NCBI RefSeq assembly: GCF_013294005.1
Contig: NZ_JABSNK010000003.1
Coordinates: 310,001-374,000 of the forward strand
Origin: Flavobacterium gelidicaeli
GTDB lineage: Bacteria; Bacteroidota; Bacteroidia; Flavobacteriales; Flavobacteriaceae
Direction: 5' to 3'
DNA: 64,000 nt
Position numbers and translations under genes: made by a program. The notes below the pieces were generated by a model. It saw only the letters and a list, made by a program, of their open reading frames with translations. It made no database searches and had not been told where the DNA came from. Shown one piece after another: positions 27,401-36,084 of this stretch (its first letter is position 1; each line of letters starts with the position of its first letter).

Positions 27401-30400
27401 ACTGTTATGGATAACTGCGGAAAAAATATCATTCCTGTTATTACAGAAAATACAAGTCCTGTATGTAATGGCGATAAAATCTATTACTTCACCTACACTG
27501 ACTGTAGCGGAAATAGTACCGTTTATACCTATACCTATACAATTGATGTAACCTCTACATTAATTATTTCGAATAAAACAAAAATAAGCTGTAGTGATGT
27601 TGCTTTAAATTATGATTTAACAAAAACAACAACTTTGGTTAACCCAACATTTAGCTGGGTAACAACAGACAATCCAAATGTAACTGGTGAAAAAAATGGT
27701 ACTGGAACTACTATTTCCGATGCTATTTTAAATATCAGTGGTACATCACAAACTGTTAAATACACAGTTACCCCTTTTAATAATAAGGGATGTCAAGGAC
27801 CAACATTTGAACTGGTAGTTACAGTAAGACCAGAACCATCTGTAAGCACAAACCCAACTGCAACTAGTTGTAGCGGAATTGCATTAAACCATAACTTAAG
27901 TACCGATACTAATTTAGCCGGAACTACTTTTACTTGGGCTGCTGCAAACAACCCTAATGTTTCGGGTGAAACGACTACCAATTCGATTAGTACAAGTATT
28001 AAAGACAAATTAATTAATACCTCAGGGTCTGTTCAAACAGTAGTGTACACGATAACTCCTGAATCGGCAGCAGGATGTATAGGGAAACCATACACCTACT
28101 CCGTAACAGTAAACCCAGAAGCAACATTAGTAGTAACGAAAATTACGGTTCCTGCCACTGATGGCCAATACGATACCGTAGGAGAAGTGATTAAATATCA
28201 AATTACTGTTGAGAACGCAAATCAAGTTTCGGTAAGTAACTTAACATTAGCAGATCTAAATGCGGATGCCAACAGCATTAGCCCAACTTCATTTGCCAAT
28301 GTTGCAGCATTTCAAAAAGTAATTTTTACTGCTTCGCATACTATTACACAAAATGATTTGAATACTGGTCTAGTTACCAATAGTGCAACTGGAACTGCTT
28401 TTGACCCTTGCGGAACAATAGTAACAGATCTTTCCGACGATCCAAATACTGCAACTCCAAATGACAATACCGTAACCAATTTGGTTCAAAAACCGGTTTT
28501 AGCACTAGAGAAAACATTTAAATTTAATGATGAAAATGGAGATGGTTTGGTTCAAAATAAAGAAACAATCACCTATAACTTTAAAGTGACCAATACTGGA
28601 AATGTTACAATAAGTAACATCAGTATTACAGATCCATTAATGACTGTTAACGGAGGCCCAATCAATCTGACTCCTAATGCAGTTGATGCCACTAGTTTTT
28701 CTGGTACCTACGTTATTACGCAAGGGACAATCGATTCTGAAAGTTTAACAAATTCGGCTACCGTAAAAGGTACAGATCCAAAAGGAAAATCTGTAACAGA
28801 CATTTCTGATGACCCATCAAATTTAACAAATACAGATACCAATGGAAATGGAAATCCAGATGACAATACGGTTTTTGCCATCACGGCGAAACCTGAATTA
28901 ACCGTAGAGAAAACAGGTGTTTTCATAGATAGTAACGGCGATGGTCTTGCGCAGGTGGGCGAAACGATTCAATATAGTTTTGAGGTATCGAATACTGGAA
29001 ACGTAACAATAACAGGAATCACAATTAATGATCCCTTGTCTCCTGTTCTTGGAGGTCCTATTACTTTAATTCCAGGAAAAACGGATAGCACTACTTTTGC
29101 TACTATTTATACGTTAACACAAAGTGATATTAACAAAGGCAATGTGACCAATGCAGCTACAGCGTCTGGTAAATCCCCAAGTGGAAAAACAATTACCGAT
29201 GACTCTGATGATCCTACAACAGCAACGAACAATGATGCAACTGTAACCAAATTAACGCAAAATGCCTTAATAACATTATTGAAAAGAGCTGTATTTAACG
29301 ATGAAAACGGGAACGGTTTCCCAGACACTGGAGAGACAATCTCCTATAATTTCACTGTTAAAAACAACGGAAATGTAACGGTATCTGGAATTACAATTAC
29401 AGATCCTTTGACAACAGTTTCGGGTGGACCAATAACATTGGCTCCAAACAAATCTGACACCACGACTTTTAAAGCGACGTATACAATTAAATTAACAGAT
29501 ATTAATGCAGGAAACGTAACTAATACTGCAACAGCTACTGGAAAAGATCCTGATGGTAAAGTAGTCGCTACATTGTCTGACGACCCGACCAATCCTACCA
29601 ACGTAGATAGCGATAATGACGGACATCCTGATGACGCTACCTTAACTAAACTAGGAGCTAATGCTAAATTAAGCGTGACCAAAACAGGGGTTTTCAAAGA
29701 TGAAAACAACGATGGAATAGCACAAGTGGGTGAAACTATTACTTATACTTTTGAAGTAAGTAACATTGGGAACGTAAGTGTAACTGGAATCAAAATTACA
29801 GATCCAATAGTCGCTGTAACCGGCGGCCCAATAGCTTTAGACCCAAATCAAAAAAATACTACTACGTTCAATGCTACTTATGCATTAACACAAGCAGATA
29901 TTGATGCTGCCAAAGTAACAAATACAGCTATCGCTTCTGGATTAACTCCAAAAGGGATTACGGTTTCGGATACTTCTGATGACCCTAACAATCCAACTAA
30001 TGTAGATAGTAACGGAAATGGAGAACCAGACGATGCAACCGTTACAACTATTCCCGGAAAAGGAAAAATTAGTTTAATCAAAACAACCCTAGCTCCTACT
30101 GATGGCAGTTATGATACCGTTGGTGAGAAAATCAATTATCTTTTAACTATTACCAATACGGGTAACCTAACACTTACCAATATTGTAGTAGCAGATGCTA
30201 ATGCAGACACAGGAAGTATTTTACCAGCTGTAATTACAACTCTTGCTCCTGGAAATAGTGCAACGGTAAACGCTTCACATTCGATTACCCAAAGCGAAAT
30301 CGACTTGGGTTCTGTAACTAACAGCGCAACCGTATCAGCTACTGATTCTGCTGGTCAAAACAATAGCGATACTTCTGATGATCCAAACAACCCAACCAAC

Positions 30401-33400
30401 GCAGATGCAAATGGAGACGGTGAACCAGATGATGCTACAATTACTGCGATTTCACAAAAACCAGCTATTTCATTAGAAAAAACATTTACTTTCAATGATG
30501 AAAATAAAGATGGTTTCCCACAAGTAAACGAAACAATTACGTATAATTTTACTGTTAAAAATAGCGGAAAAGTAACCTTGAGTAACATTTTAGTAACAGA
30601 TGCTTTGGTAGCTGTAAATGGTGGACCAATAACATTAGCTCCTGCAGAGGTAGATGCGCATACTTTTTATGCAACCTACAAAATTACACAAGCAAATATT
30701 GATTCGGGCGCTATTACCAATTCAGCTTCCGTAAAAAGTACAGACACCAATGGTAATCCTGTAACAGATGTATCGGATGACCCGAACAACCCAACCAATA
30801 CCGACACGAATGGTGATGGAAATCCTGATGATGCAACGGTAACCACATTGGCTCGCAAGCCAGAATTATCCGTGACTAAAACGGGTACATTTATTGATGC
30901 TAACAAAGATGGCTTAGCACAAGTTGGCGAAACAATTAGATACCATTTTGAAATCACTAATACAGGTAACGTAACAGTATCTAATATTACAATTTCAGAT
31001 GCTTTAGTTGCAGTAACGGGTAACCCTATTACATTAGCGCCAAAAGCGAAAAACACTACCAATTTTGTGGCAATCTATACCTTAACACAAGATGATGTTA
31101 ATACTGGATTTGTAATTAATACCGCTACCGCATCAGGTCAAGATCCTTTTGGAGGAACTGTTAGTGATACTTCTGATGATCCAACAACTGCTGCAAAAAA
31201 TGATGATACCAACACATCACTTACAAGAGAGCCACAATTATCATTGTTCAAAACGGCTACTTTTAATGATGAAAATGGTGATGGTCTACCACAATCCAAT
31301 GAAACAATTAGCTACAATTTTGATATAAGAAATAACGGAAATGTTACCATCTTTGGTATTAAAATTACAGATCCATTAGTAACCATTACTGGTGGGCCCA
31401 TTGACTTAGACCCTGCTGACATTGACGTAACTAGTTTTACGGCTTTATATACTATTAAACAGTCAGATATTGATTCGGGTTCCATTACCAATACTGCATT
31501 GGCAGTGGGTCAAGATAAAGATGGAGCTAATGTTACAGATGTAAGCGATTTCTCTGATGATCCTGATAATCCAACAGATGAAGATTTGAATGGTGATGGA
31601 GACCCAGATGATCCAACAGTAAGTTCATTGACCGGTAAGGCAGCGTTGAGTATTACCAAAACTGCTACATTCAACGATACAAACAGTAATGGCTTTGCAA
31701 ACGTAGGCGAAACAATATCCTATGTTTTTGAAGTTAACAATATTGGAAACTTAACTTTGACAAACGTTATTGTTACCGATCCAATTGTAACTGTAAATGG
31801 AGCAGCCATAAGCTTGGCTCCTGGTCAAAAAAACAAAACTACTTTTACCGCTGTTTATAGCCTTACCCAAGAAGATTTAGACACTGGAAAAGTAACTAAC
31901 ACTGCTGTTGCTTCGGGTGAAGACCCTAATGGAATTGTAGTCAAAGATTTCTCTGATGACCCTAATAACCTTACGAACGCAGACATTAATAATGATGGAA
32001 ATCCTGATGATGTTACGATAACTAATTTCCCTGTTGAAGGAAAAATTAGTATTATCAAGACAGCATTGGCTGCTGCAGACGGTGCATATGATACGATTGG
32101 CGAAAAAATAACCTATACTATCATAGTTACAAATACCGGAAGTACAACCCTTTCGAATATAAAAATAACAGATCTCAATGCTGATCTTGGATCAGTTGTA
32201 CCAAGTGCAATAACAGTGTTAAATCCCGGAAAATCGGTAACAATTACTGCTTTGCACACCGTTACACAAGCAGACCTAAATTCTGGTTCGGTAAGTAACT
32301 CGGCTACGGTAACGAGTAAAGACGCACTAGGAAACACGGTTTCTGACATCTCTGATGATCCAAACAACCCTGCAAATGTGGATGCAAATGCCGATGGTGA
32401 CCCAGACGACGCAACAGTTTCTGCCATGGTGCAAAAACCTCAAATGCAACTGACCAAAGCATCTACACTAGCTCCTGACGGACTTTGGGATACGGTTGGC
32501 GAAGTGATTTTGTATAATTTAGAATTGACAAATACAGGAAACGTAACCTTAACTAATATTACAGTAACCGACACCAATGCAGACGCAGGAAGTATTATTC
32601 CAGCCAATTTTGTAACACTCCTCCCAGGTCAAAAAGTGACGTTAAAAGCGCAACACACCATTACTCAAATTGATTTAGACAAAGGTGCGGTTACCAATAC
32701 GGCAGTCGCTACGGCTAAGGATCCAAAAGGCGGAAATGTAACCGATGATTCTGATGATCCAAACAATGATACCAATACAGATACCAATGGCGATGGAGAA
32801 CCAGATGACGCTACTGTAACCGTAACTCCTCAATTGGCTATTTTAAACGTAACCAAGGTTACTAGTAACGACACTTTCACTCATGTTGGAGATCCTATAA
32901 ACTACACGATTGTGGTGACTAATATTGGAAATATTAATTTACTGAATGTTAATGTGAGAGACAACAACGGAACTTTTACTAGTCAATCATCAATTAATGT
33001 ATTGGCTCCTGGGAAATCGTTTACTATTACAGCGCAACATCTTGTAACCGCAGATGATATTCTCTTTGGTTATATTGACAACACCGCAGTAGTTCATGCT
33101 TTGATTCCAAACTCAACTGTTACTATTGAAGAAGATTCTGATGATCCAACCAATGCAACCAATGTTGATATTGATAATGATGGTGATTTTGAAGACCCAA
33201 CCACTAGTTTCTTAGATACTGACAGCGACGGAATTGCAGATATTACTGATATTGACGATGATAATGATGGTATCCTTGACACCGTTGAAGGAACAGTTGA
33301 TAGTGATAGCGACGGAATACCAAATTACCTAGACATTGATGCTGATAATGACGGAATCCCTGATAATCTTGAAGCGCAAACTACCGCTGGTTACAAAGCA

Positions 33401-34300
33401 CCAAGCAAAATCGACGCCAACAAAAATGGATTGGATGATATTTATGAAACAGCAGCCTCTATTGGTCTTGTTCCTGTAAATACTGATGGAACCGACACTC
33501 CTGATTATTTGGATACCGACTCTGATAACGATGGCGTTGCAGACATCATCGAAGCTTTCGATAAAAATAAAGATGGAATTCCAGATATTTTTATCTCGGG
33601 TAATGATGCCGATAAAGATGGACTTGACGATAGTTTTGAAGGCGCCAATACCATGGATGGATTTGTAGTTAACAATGAATTCAAAAACGGAAGCAGCGAT
33701 ACAAATAATACCGATGGAGCAGATGAGCCTGATTATCGAGATACAGATGATGATAATGACGGCGTGTTTACCAAATACGAAATAGATCCAAACGGTGATA
33801 AAAATGGTCCAGACGACACTGATAAAGATGGAATTCCAGATTACCTAGATACAGATGATGATGGCGACGGATTATCAACGAGAAAAGAAGGTGCTGACCC
33901 TAATGGCGATGGAAATCCAGATGACGCTATTGATGCCAACGCTAATGGATTTCCAGATTATCTTGAAGTTGGGAATTTTAACCCTAATATTCCAGATGAT
34001 GAAATCGAGGTTTACAACTTTATATCTGCAAATACAGATGGTAAAAACGATGCTCTTGTATTGGGTAGGATTTTTGAATATCCAGAGAACACGGTGCAAA
34101 TTTACAACCGTTGGGGAGTTTTAGTTTATGAAACCACTGGTTATGGAACACGTAACAACTATTTTAGAGGATACTCTGAAGGTCGTGTAACTATCAGTAA
34201 AGACAATAAATTACCTACAGGTACCTACTTCTATGTGATTAAATATAGATCTGGCCAAAATAATAAGCAAAAAGCAGGTTTCTTATATCTGCAACAATAA
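21458..34300 (+). CDS. Giant secreted adhesin, T9SS type B substrate, 4280 aa
   Basis: Signal peptide, residues 1-21. Residues about 60-480 resemble an IgGFc-binding-like head; about 480-540 an Ig/PKD-like piece. DUF11 domains fill about 542-1180 (five units) and 2222-3900 (about thirteen). Ten HYR-like tandem units lie at 1262-2033 and two PKD-like units at 2034-2222. Calcium-binding thrombospondin type 3 repeats (D-x-D-x-D-G) lie at 3908-4172. The last 100 residues (VQIYNRWGVLVYETT, GTYFYVIKY) are the gliding-motility-associated C-terminal domain, a type B sorting signal for type IX secretion and surface attachment. It likely makes a long stalk for adhesion, gliding or biofilm. It is monocistronic, with a terminator directly after it. 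Repeats may vary between strains. Confidence 0.9.
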   Translation: MINKYSLLTLLLFLFAHTSYSQLSDLHYLPPLKQSSDRQAVVQQAFYLSTPETAPFTVQVFQGTGTTAVATLTVSNGSPVKYDVADGDNDITLVSNMNTGVKLSNSGLRFVAAGGQKFYVNYRGRSGAQATSLTSKGRQALGKKFKWGGIPNRANNASLTNTLGIMATTDGTIVTISGYDPNCQFRQGNFLGGISGTTTLTIELSAGQSYVLEASPNQTEANRDGWLGATISATENIAISNGGLNVGIRAGSGSRDAAIDQPVPQNIVGRDYVFVRGNGTNETEFPIIIGTQNGTDIFVNGSATPIATINDGEYFEIPGSNYSSGSIGANMTVITSKEAYAYQCLAGSSGIQTIGLNFIAPVNCLLPDNLSNIPDIRDVANLNFTGGITILASTSTPNANITVTDGSGVVPLPTPTNAAGLPWKSFFVSNLTGNVSVQSTGPIAVGFIGVNNNAGIAGYFSGFDTVPVVDLEITGGGCLPGSDLKELSGSFDAYQWFKDNTIIPGATSSSYTPSSPGDFFVRVTKGGCTYDSSILSAYNCDPEIILTKTVDKSNVLEGDTVIFKVSVKSLGVNPVTNLVINDLLPAELSFVSATAVHGTWTAPNWNIGTMTSGQVFNIFITAKVNEVSASSTVINSVSNSEDIPEADVQLDDDTEPIKITNSQIEVTKTSLAASDGSYDTVGELINYTITVKNTGDTNLTNIILTDPKADTGSISPSSVATLAIGASTTFTATHKITQADIEAGQVINSATAKATLSNGYVISDVSDDPTNATSTTNDPTVTPIIQKGKLVLEKIAQPADDGLYDNLGEKINYEIRVINTGNVSLNNITITDPKADTGTILPAVLANLPAGESAVFSAKHTIIQADFNVGKVSNIATVTGTEPIGGATITDQSDDPTTAAPNDATVVSVPEIGRLEVTKRDAAPADGSFDTVGEIITYTIFVKNTGTVTLKNLNIIDSNATGIIVSSTTGVNGDPTDKFVDKIEPGQTATFIATHVIKQVDLDKGKVQNTATAGAQDPALGSVTDLSDDPDNPNNAIDDPTITLMTAKPALSITKSVSDEFNVASEQTLTYTYVVTNNGNITIDNVSISDVHVGNGTLSLPAIQSTTGTDIDTSDNKIETLAPGQTATWTATYLVNQTDITNQQNITNTVTATGTPRIGTLTNPTANKIVTVHPIETICSNAVLNHNLATDGPFSGATFTWVAVANDEITGISTTAKNTSVINDAPSNQSTFDQIVQYNITVKNASGTTIDTYKYLVTIHSELEVPDDESVTVQCLAQATQPTAPVVKDYKGDTITPVITQNANPTCEGSKIYTYKYTDCGNNVSTYTYTYIIDRTTAPATIPADGKRTVQCIANATTPTPPTGIKDICGTTITAFLASTVDLPTTLTCEGSRTYNYTYTDCSGLVSKWKYTYTIDRTTAPATIPADGASTVECIANATTPTPPTGIKDICGTTITAFLASTVDSPTTLTCEGSRTFNYTYTDCSGLVSKWKYTYTIDLTTKPDVPTDAGSTVECLANATQPPAPKVTDKCGKTLTPVITASTNPTCEGTKVYTYTYTDCASNVSVYKYTYTIDLTTKPAVPINAGSTVECLAKATQPPTPAVTDKCGNTLTPVITASADPTCEGTKVYTYTYTDCASNVSVYKYTYTIDLTTKPVVPANAGSTVECLAKATQPLAPEVTDKCGNTLTPVITASADPTCEGTKVYTYTYTDCALNVSVYKYTYTIDLTTKPVVPANASSTVECLAKATQPLAPEVTDKCGNTLTPVITASADPTCEGTKVYTYTYTDCALNVSVYKYTYTIDLTTKPAVPTDTGSTVECLANATQPPAPKVTDKCGKTLTPVITASTNPTCEGTKVYTYTYTDCASNVSVYKYTYTIDLTTKPVVPADAGSTVECLANTTQPLAPAVTDKCGKTLTPVITVSNNPTCEGTKVYTYTYTDCASNVSVYKYTYTIDMTIKPIVPANGSANVNDISKAVQPTAPTVMDNCGKNIIPVITENTSPVCNGDKIYYFTYTDCSGNSTVYTYTYTIDVTSTLIISNKTKISCSDVALNYDLTKTTTLVNPTFSWVTTDNPNVTGEKNGTGTTISDAILNISGTSQTVKYTVTPFNNKGCQGPTFELVVTVRPEPSVSTNPTATSCSGIALNHNLSTDTNLAGTTFTWAAANNPNVSGETTTNSISTSIKDKLINTSGSVQTVVYTITPESAAGCIGKPYTYSVTVNPEATLVVTKITVPATDGQYDTVGEVIKYQITVENANQVSVSNLTLADLNADANSISPTSFANVAAFQKVIFTASHTITQNDLNTGLVTNSATGTAFDPCGTIVTDLSDDPNTATPNDNTVTNLVQKPVLALEKTFKFNDENGDGLVQNKETITYNFKVTNTGNVTISNISITDPLMTVNGGPINLTPNAVDATSFSGTYVITQGTIDSESLTNSATVKGTDPKGKSVTDISDDPSNLTNTDTNGNGNPDDNTVFAITAKPELTVEKTGVFIDSNGDGLAQVGETIQYSFEVSNTGNVTITGITINDPLSPVLGGPITLIPGKTDSTTFATIYTLTQSDINKGNVTNAATASGKSPSGKTITDDSDDPTTATNNDATVTKLTQNALITLLKRAVFNDENGNGFPDTGETISYNFTVKNNGNVTVSGITITDPLTTVSGGPITLAPNKSDTTTFKATYTIKLTDINAGNVTNTATATGKDPDGKVVATLSDDPTNPTNVDSDNDGHPDDATLTKLGANAKLSVTKTGVFKDENNDGIAQVGETITYTFEVSNIGNVSVTGIKITDPIVAVTGGPIALDPNQKNTTTFNATYALTQADIDAAKVTNTAIASGLTPKGITVSDTSDDPNNPTNVDSNGNGEPDDATVTTIPGKGKISLIKTTLAPTDGSYDTVGEKINYLLTITNTGNLTLTNIVVADANADTGSILPAVITTLAPGNSATVNASHSITQSEIDLGSVTNSATVSATDSAGQNNSDTSDDPNNPTNADANGDGEPDDATITAISQKPAISLEKTFTFNDENKDGFPQVNETITYNFTVKNSGKVTLSNILVTDALVAVNGGPITLAPAEVDAHTFYATYKITQANIDSGAITNSASVKSTDTNGNPVTDVSDDPNNPTNTDTNGDGNPDDATVTTLARKPELSVTKTGTFIDANKDGLAQVGETIRYHFEITNTGNVTVSNITISDALVAVTGNPITLAPKAKNTTNFVAIYTLTQDDVNTGFVINTATASGQDPFGGTVSDTSDDPTTAAKNDDTNTSLTREPQLSLFKTATFNDENGDGLPQSNETISYNFDIRNNGNVTIFGIKITDPLVTITGGPIDLDPADIDVTSFTALYTIKQSDIDSGSITNTALAVGQDKDGANVTDVSDFSDDPDNPTDEDLNGDGDPDDPTVSSLTGKAALSITKTATFNDTNSNGFANVGETISYVFEVNNIGNLTLTNVIVTDPIVTVNGAAISLAPGQKNKTTFTAVYSLTQEDLDTGKVTNTAVASGEDPNGIVVKDFSDDPNNLTNADINNDGNPDDVTITNFPVEGKISIIKTALAAADGAYDTIGEKITYTIIVTNTGSTTLSNIKITDLNADLGSVVPSAITVLNPGKSVTITALHTVTQADLNSGSVSNSATVTSKDALGNTVSDISDDPNNPANVDANADGDPDDATVSAMVQKPQMQLTKASTLAPDGLWDTVGEVILYNLELTNTGNVTLTNITVTDTNADAGSIIPANFVTLLPGQKVTLKAQHTITQIDLDKGAVTNTAVATAKDPKGGNVTDDSDDPNNDTNTDTNGDGEPDDATVTVTPQLAILNVTKVTSNDTFTHVGDPINYTIVVTNIGNINLLNVNVRDNNGTFTSQSSINVLAPGKSFTITAQHLVTADDILFGYIDNTAVVHALIPNSTVTIEEDSDDPTNATNVDIDNDGDFEDPTTSFLDTDSDGIADITDIDDDNDGILDTVEGTVDSDSDGIPNYLDIDADNDGIPDNLEAQTTAGYKAPSKIDANKNGLDDIYETAASIGLVPVNTDGTDTPDYLDTDSDNDGVADIIEAFDKNKDGIPDIFISGNDADKDGLDDSFEGANTMDGFVVNNEFKNGSSDTNNTDGADEPDYRDTDDDNDGVFTKYEIDPNGDKNGPDDTDKDGIPDYLDTDDDGDGLSTRKEGADPNGDGNPDDAIDANANGFPDYLEVGNFNPNIPDDEIEVYNFISANTDGKNDALVLGRIFEYPENTVQIYNRWGVLVYETTGYGTRNNYFRGYSEGRVTISKDNKLPTGTYFYVIKYRSGQNNKQKAGFLYLQQ
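25241..27556 (+). repeat. Ten tandem HYR-like repeats in the adhesin gene
   Basis: Unit starts fall at 25241, 25469, 25715, 25961, 26189, 26417, 26645, 26873, 27101 and 27329. Eight units are 228 bp (76 aa) and units 2 and 3 are 246 bp (82 aa). Every unit has two Cys pairs (VECLANATQPP, DKCG, PTCEG, YTDCASN) and a TYTID end. Units 4-9 are strongly homogenised in DNA, with units 6 and 7 almost identical. Confidence 0.9.
28493..32437 (+). repeat. Duplicated five-domain DUF11 super-repeat
   Basis: Two consecutive blocks, 28493-30460 (656 aa) and 30461-32437 (659 aa), each read as five DUF11 domains of subtypes A-B-A-B-C. A starts like LEKTFxFNDEN, B like SVTKTGxFxDxN with AQVGETI, C like KISxIKT with DGxYDT. 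Both blocks begin after the same QKP motif. It is seen at protein level; the DNA has diverged more than in the HYR array. Confidence 0.75.
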
Positions 34301-34310
34301 CACAATACTA

Positions 34311-34349
34311 AAGAGACTATCTAATAAAACGGATAGTCTTTTTTTTTGA
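34311..34349 (+). terminator. Terminator of the adhesin gene
   Basis: An 8-bp stem AGACTATC / GATAGTCT with a 10-base loop and a run of T, 13 bases after the stop codon. Confidence 0.85.
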
Positions 34350-34385
34350 CTTTTATTTAGTAGCTATTTCCTAGCTTCCATTGCA

Positions 34386-34484
34386 TTCTTATAAAATAGC
34401 TTGTTTTTTTCAAAGGCATAAAAGGAGCTTCCTCTGGTCGCTCTTTTATACTAAGAAAAACATACAAGCTATTTTTATAAGGAA
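34386..34484. repeat. REP-like cruciform element
   Basis: A 99-bp inverted structure: outer arms TTCTTATAAAATAGCTTGT and ACAAGCTATTTTTATAAG pair with small mismatches. An inner AAAAGGAGC / GCTCTTTT hairpin has the loop core gagcttcctctggtcgct, which recurs in the terminator at 8587-8604. It fills most of the 34350-34618 gap. Confidence 0.65.
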
Positions 34485-34618
34485 TTACACTGCAGTTAGG
34501 GCTAAAAAATAGTACAACGTTAAAAAGTTTATACATTAATTAGCAATTTTAAAACCTAATAAAATACTTTTTTTTGTAATATTACGGTACACTATTGCAC
34601 TTAAAACATTAGCATACA

Positions 34619-35329
34619 ATGAGAACTTACTATATCAATAACGGAAAAGAAAATGGAGGCCCCTTTACCCTATCCGAATTAAAAAATCAACTCATAGATA
34701 AATCCACATTGATCTGGTTTGAAGGAATGGATGAATGGAAATATGCTACAGAAATACCTGAATTACAACCATTAATTATCCCAATTTCACCCACTATAAA
34801 AACCGAAACTACTCCTAAAATAACAACTCAAGAAGAAGCTTCAAAAAAAAGATTCAGAATTAAGAAAAGCTATTACTATCTTGGTTTATTATTTTTAGCG
34901 ATTTTTGGAGCTGTTTTAATTTTGAATACTATTCAAACAAATAAACAAAAAGAATTAGAACTTCTAAATAAAGAAACCCAATTCAGTAACGTAAAAATAG
35001 AGATTCAACAAAAAGAATCTAATGAAGACAAAATTCAAAGAGAAATTCAAAAAAGAATTCAATCTCAAAATGATGCTAAAAGAAAAAGAGACTCGATTAC
35101 CTTAAGAATAGAAGAAGTCAAAACTTTGATAACTCAAAACAAGGCAACTTTAGCAACAATAAATAAGGATCTAGAAAACGCTAAAGAATATAAAATACTC
35201 CGTAGTGAAGACAGTAAGGAAGAGCAAATTAATATCCTACAAGAAAAAATAAACAACAGTAATAAAACAATTGATAAACTAGACAATGAGTTAAACAGAC
35301 TCTTTTTGCTACTAGAAACTATTCATTAA
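34619..35329 (+). CDS. GYF_2-domain membrane protein with coiled coil
   Basis: Residues 1-55 form a GYF_2/DUF4339 domain (YYINNGKENGGPFTLSELKNQL, STLIWFEGMDEWKYATEI), a small module thought to bind proline-rich peptides. A single membrane helix follows at about 87-107 (YYYLGLLFLAIFGAVLILNTI), after which residues 115-236 are a long charged Glu/Lys/Gln helix, very likely a coiled coil. With the GYF_2 part N-terminal to one membrane segment, the coiled coil probably lies on the other side. The function is unknown; it stands between the adhesin and a convergent oxygenase gene. Confidence 0.75.
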   Translation: MRTYYINNGKENGGPFTLSELKNQLIDKSTLIWFEGMDEWKYATEIPELQPLIIPISPTIKTETTPKITTQEEASKKRFRIKKSYYYLGLLFLAIFGAVLILNTIQTNKQKELELLNKETQFSNVKIEIQQKESNEDKIQREIQKRIQSQNDAKRKRDSITLRIEEVKTLITQNKATLATINKDLENAKEYKILRSEDSKEEQINILQEKINNSNKTIDKLDNELNRLFLLLETIH

Positions 35330-35348
35330 TACTAATATAAAAGTAGAA

Positions 35349-35972
35349 TTAGTCGCTTTTTAACCAGCCCGTAATACTCATGCGCGTAGCATTTGTAAGC
35401 AATACTTCATGTAACAATTCGTCACTTTTAAAGAAAACTGTTTTACCTGCTGTAGGTGCTATTTTTTGATTCTTATCTAATTGATGAATCAATAATTCCC
35501 CTCCATCACTTTCTTGCCAATCTGGGTTTAAATAGCTAATTATCGAATATTTTCGGCTTGGGTTGCTTTTAAATTGATCTAAGTGTTGTAAATAAAAATC
35601 ACCCTTTTCATATAATGCATAATGAAACTCATACCCTGTGATTCCAGCGTAACAGCTTTCATTCAAATAAAGTATAAATGCTTCCATTTGAGCAAAAAAC
35701 TCATTTTCAAAAGGATCATTGTGTTTTTTATCTAGCCAGTAAATAGAATCACTCCTAATCTCAGCATCGTAAGATATTAAATTAGAATTCCCTATTCCTG
35801 CAGCAGTAAGCAAACTTTTTTGCTGTAGATTAAATAAATTTTGTCTTAAATTATTTGATAAATCGGTATTCAAAAAATTTTCAGAGATACCTACTTTATT
35901 TTCAATATAGGTGGTAATCAAAGCTTCAAAGCTATTTTCCATTTGGTTTTCATTGATCGCAAGTACGGCCAA
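35349..35972 (-). CDS. 2-oxoglutarate/Fe(II) oxygenase, prolyl-4-hydroxylase-like
   Basis: The 207-residue protein fits the P4H alpha-subunit family. The metal ligands are H-x-D in LQHLDQF and a distal His in SDELLHEV. The 2-oxoglutarate-binding Arg and Ser are in RMSITGW ten residues later, and SYLNPDWQESDGGELLIH is the conserved middle. It would hydroxylate a protein or peptide, substrate unknown. It is monocistronic and convergent with the GYF_2 gene. The start is chosen by the full length of the fold. Confidence 0.85.
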   Translation of the reverse strand: MAVLAINENQMENSFEALITTYIENKVGISENFLNTDLSNNLRQNLFNLQQKSLLTAAGIGNSNLISYDAEIRSDSIYWLDKKHNDPFENEFFAQMEAFILYLNESCYAGITGYEFHYALYEKGDFYLQHLDQFKSNPSRKYSIISYLNPDWQESDGGELLIHQLDKNQKIAPTAGKTVFFKSDELLHEVLLTNATRMSITGWLKSD

Positions 35973-36019
35973 CGTTGTAAGGTAGTATATATTACCTCAC
36001 ATTGTACATCTATAAAAAA

Positions 36020-36048
36020 AATAGCGCTTAAATAAATTAAGCGCTATT
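36020..36048. terminator. Palindromic terminator after the MoxR gene
   Basis: A perfect 12-bp stem AATAGCGCTTAA / TTAAGCGCTATT with loop ataaa and A/T runs on both sides. It ends the MoxR-VWA unit read on the minus strand. Confidence 0.8.
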
Positions 36049-36084
36049 TCTATAATAATAGTTTATGATATCTAGTTATCGTAA

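Noticed and set aside
25241..27556. Tandem repeats taken as a possible CRISPR array
   Set aside because: The repeats are directly adjacent coding units of 228-246 bp in frame with the adhesin, without spacers or cas genes.
22483..32427. Many antisense open frames of 60-130 codons opposite the adhesin gene
   Set aside because: They recur with the DUF11 repeats, have similar low-complexity Val/Ser-rich translations and no promoters; they are shadows of the repetitive sense codons.
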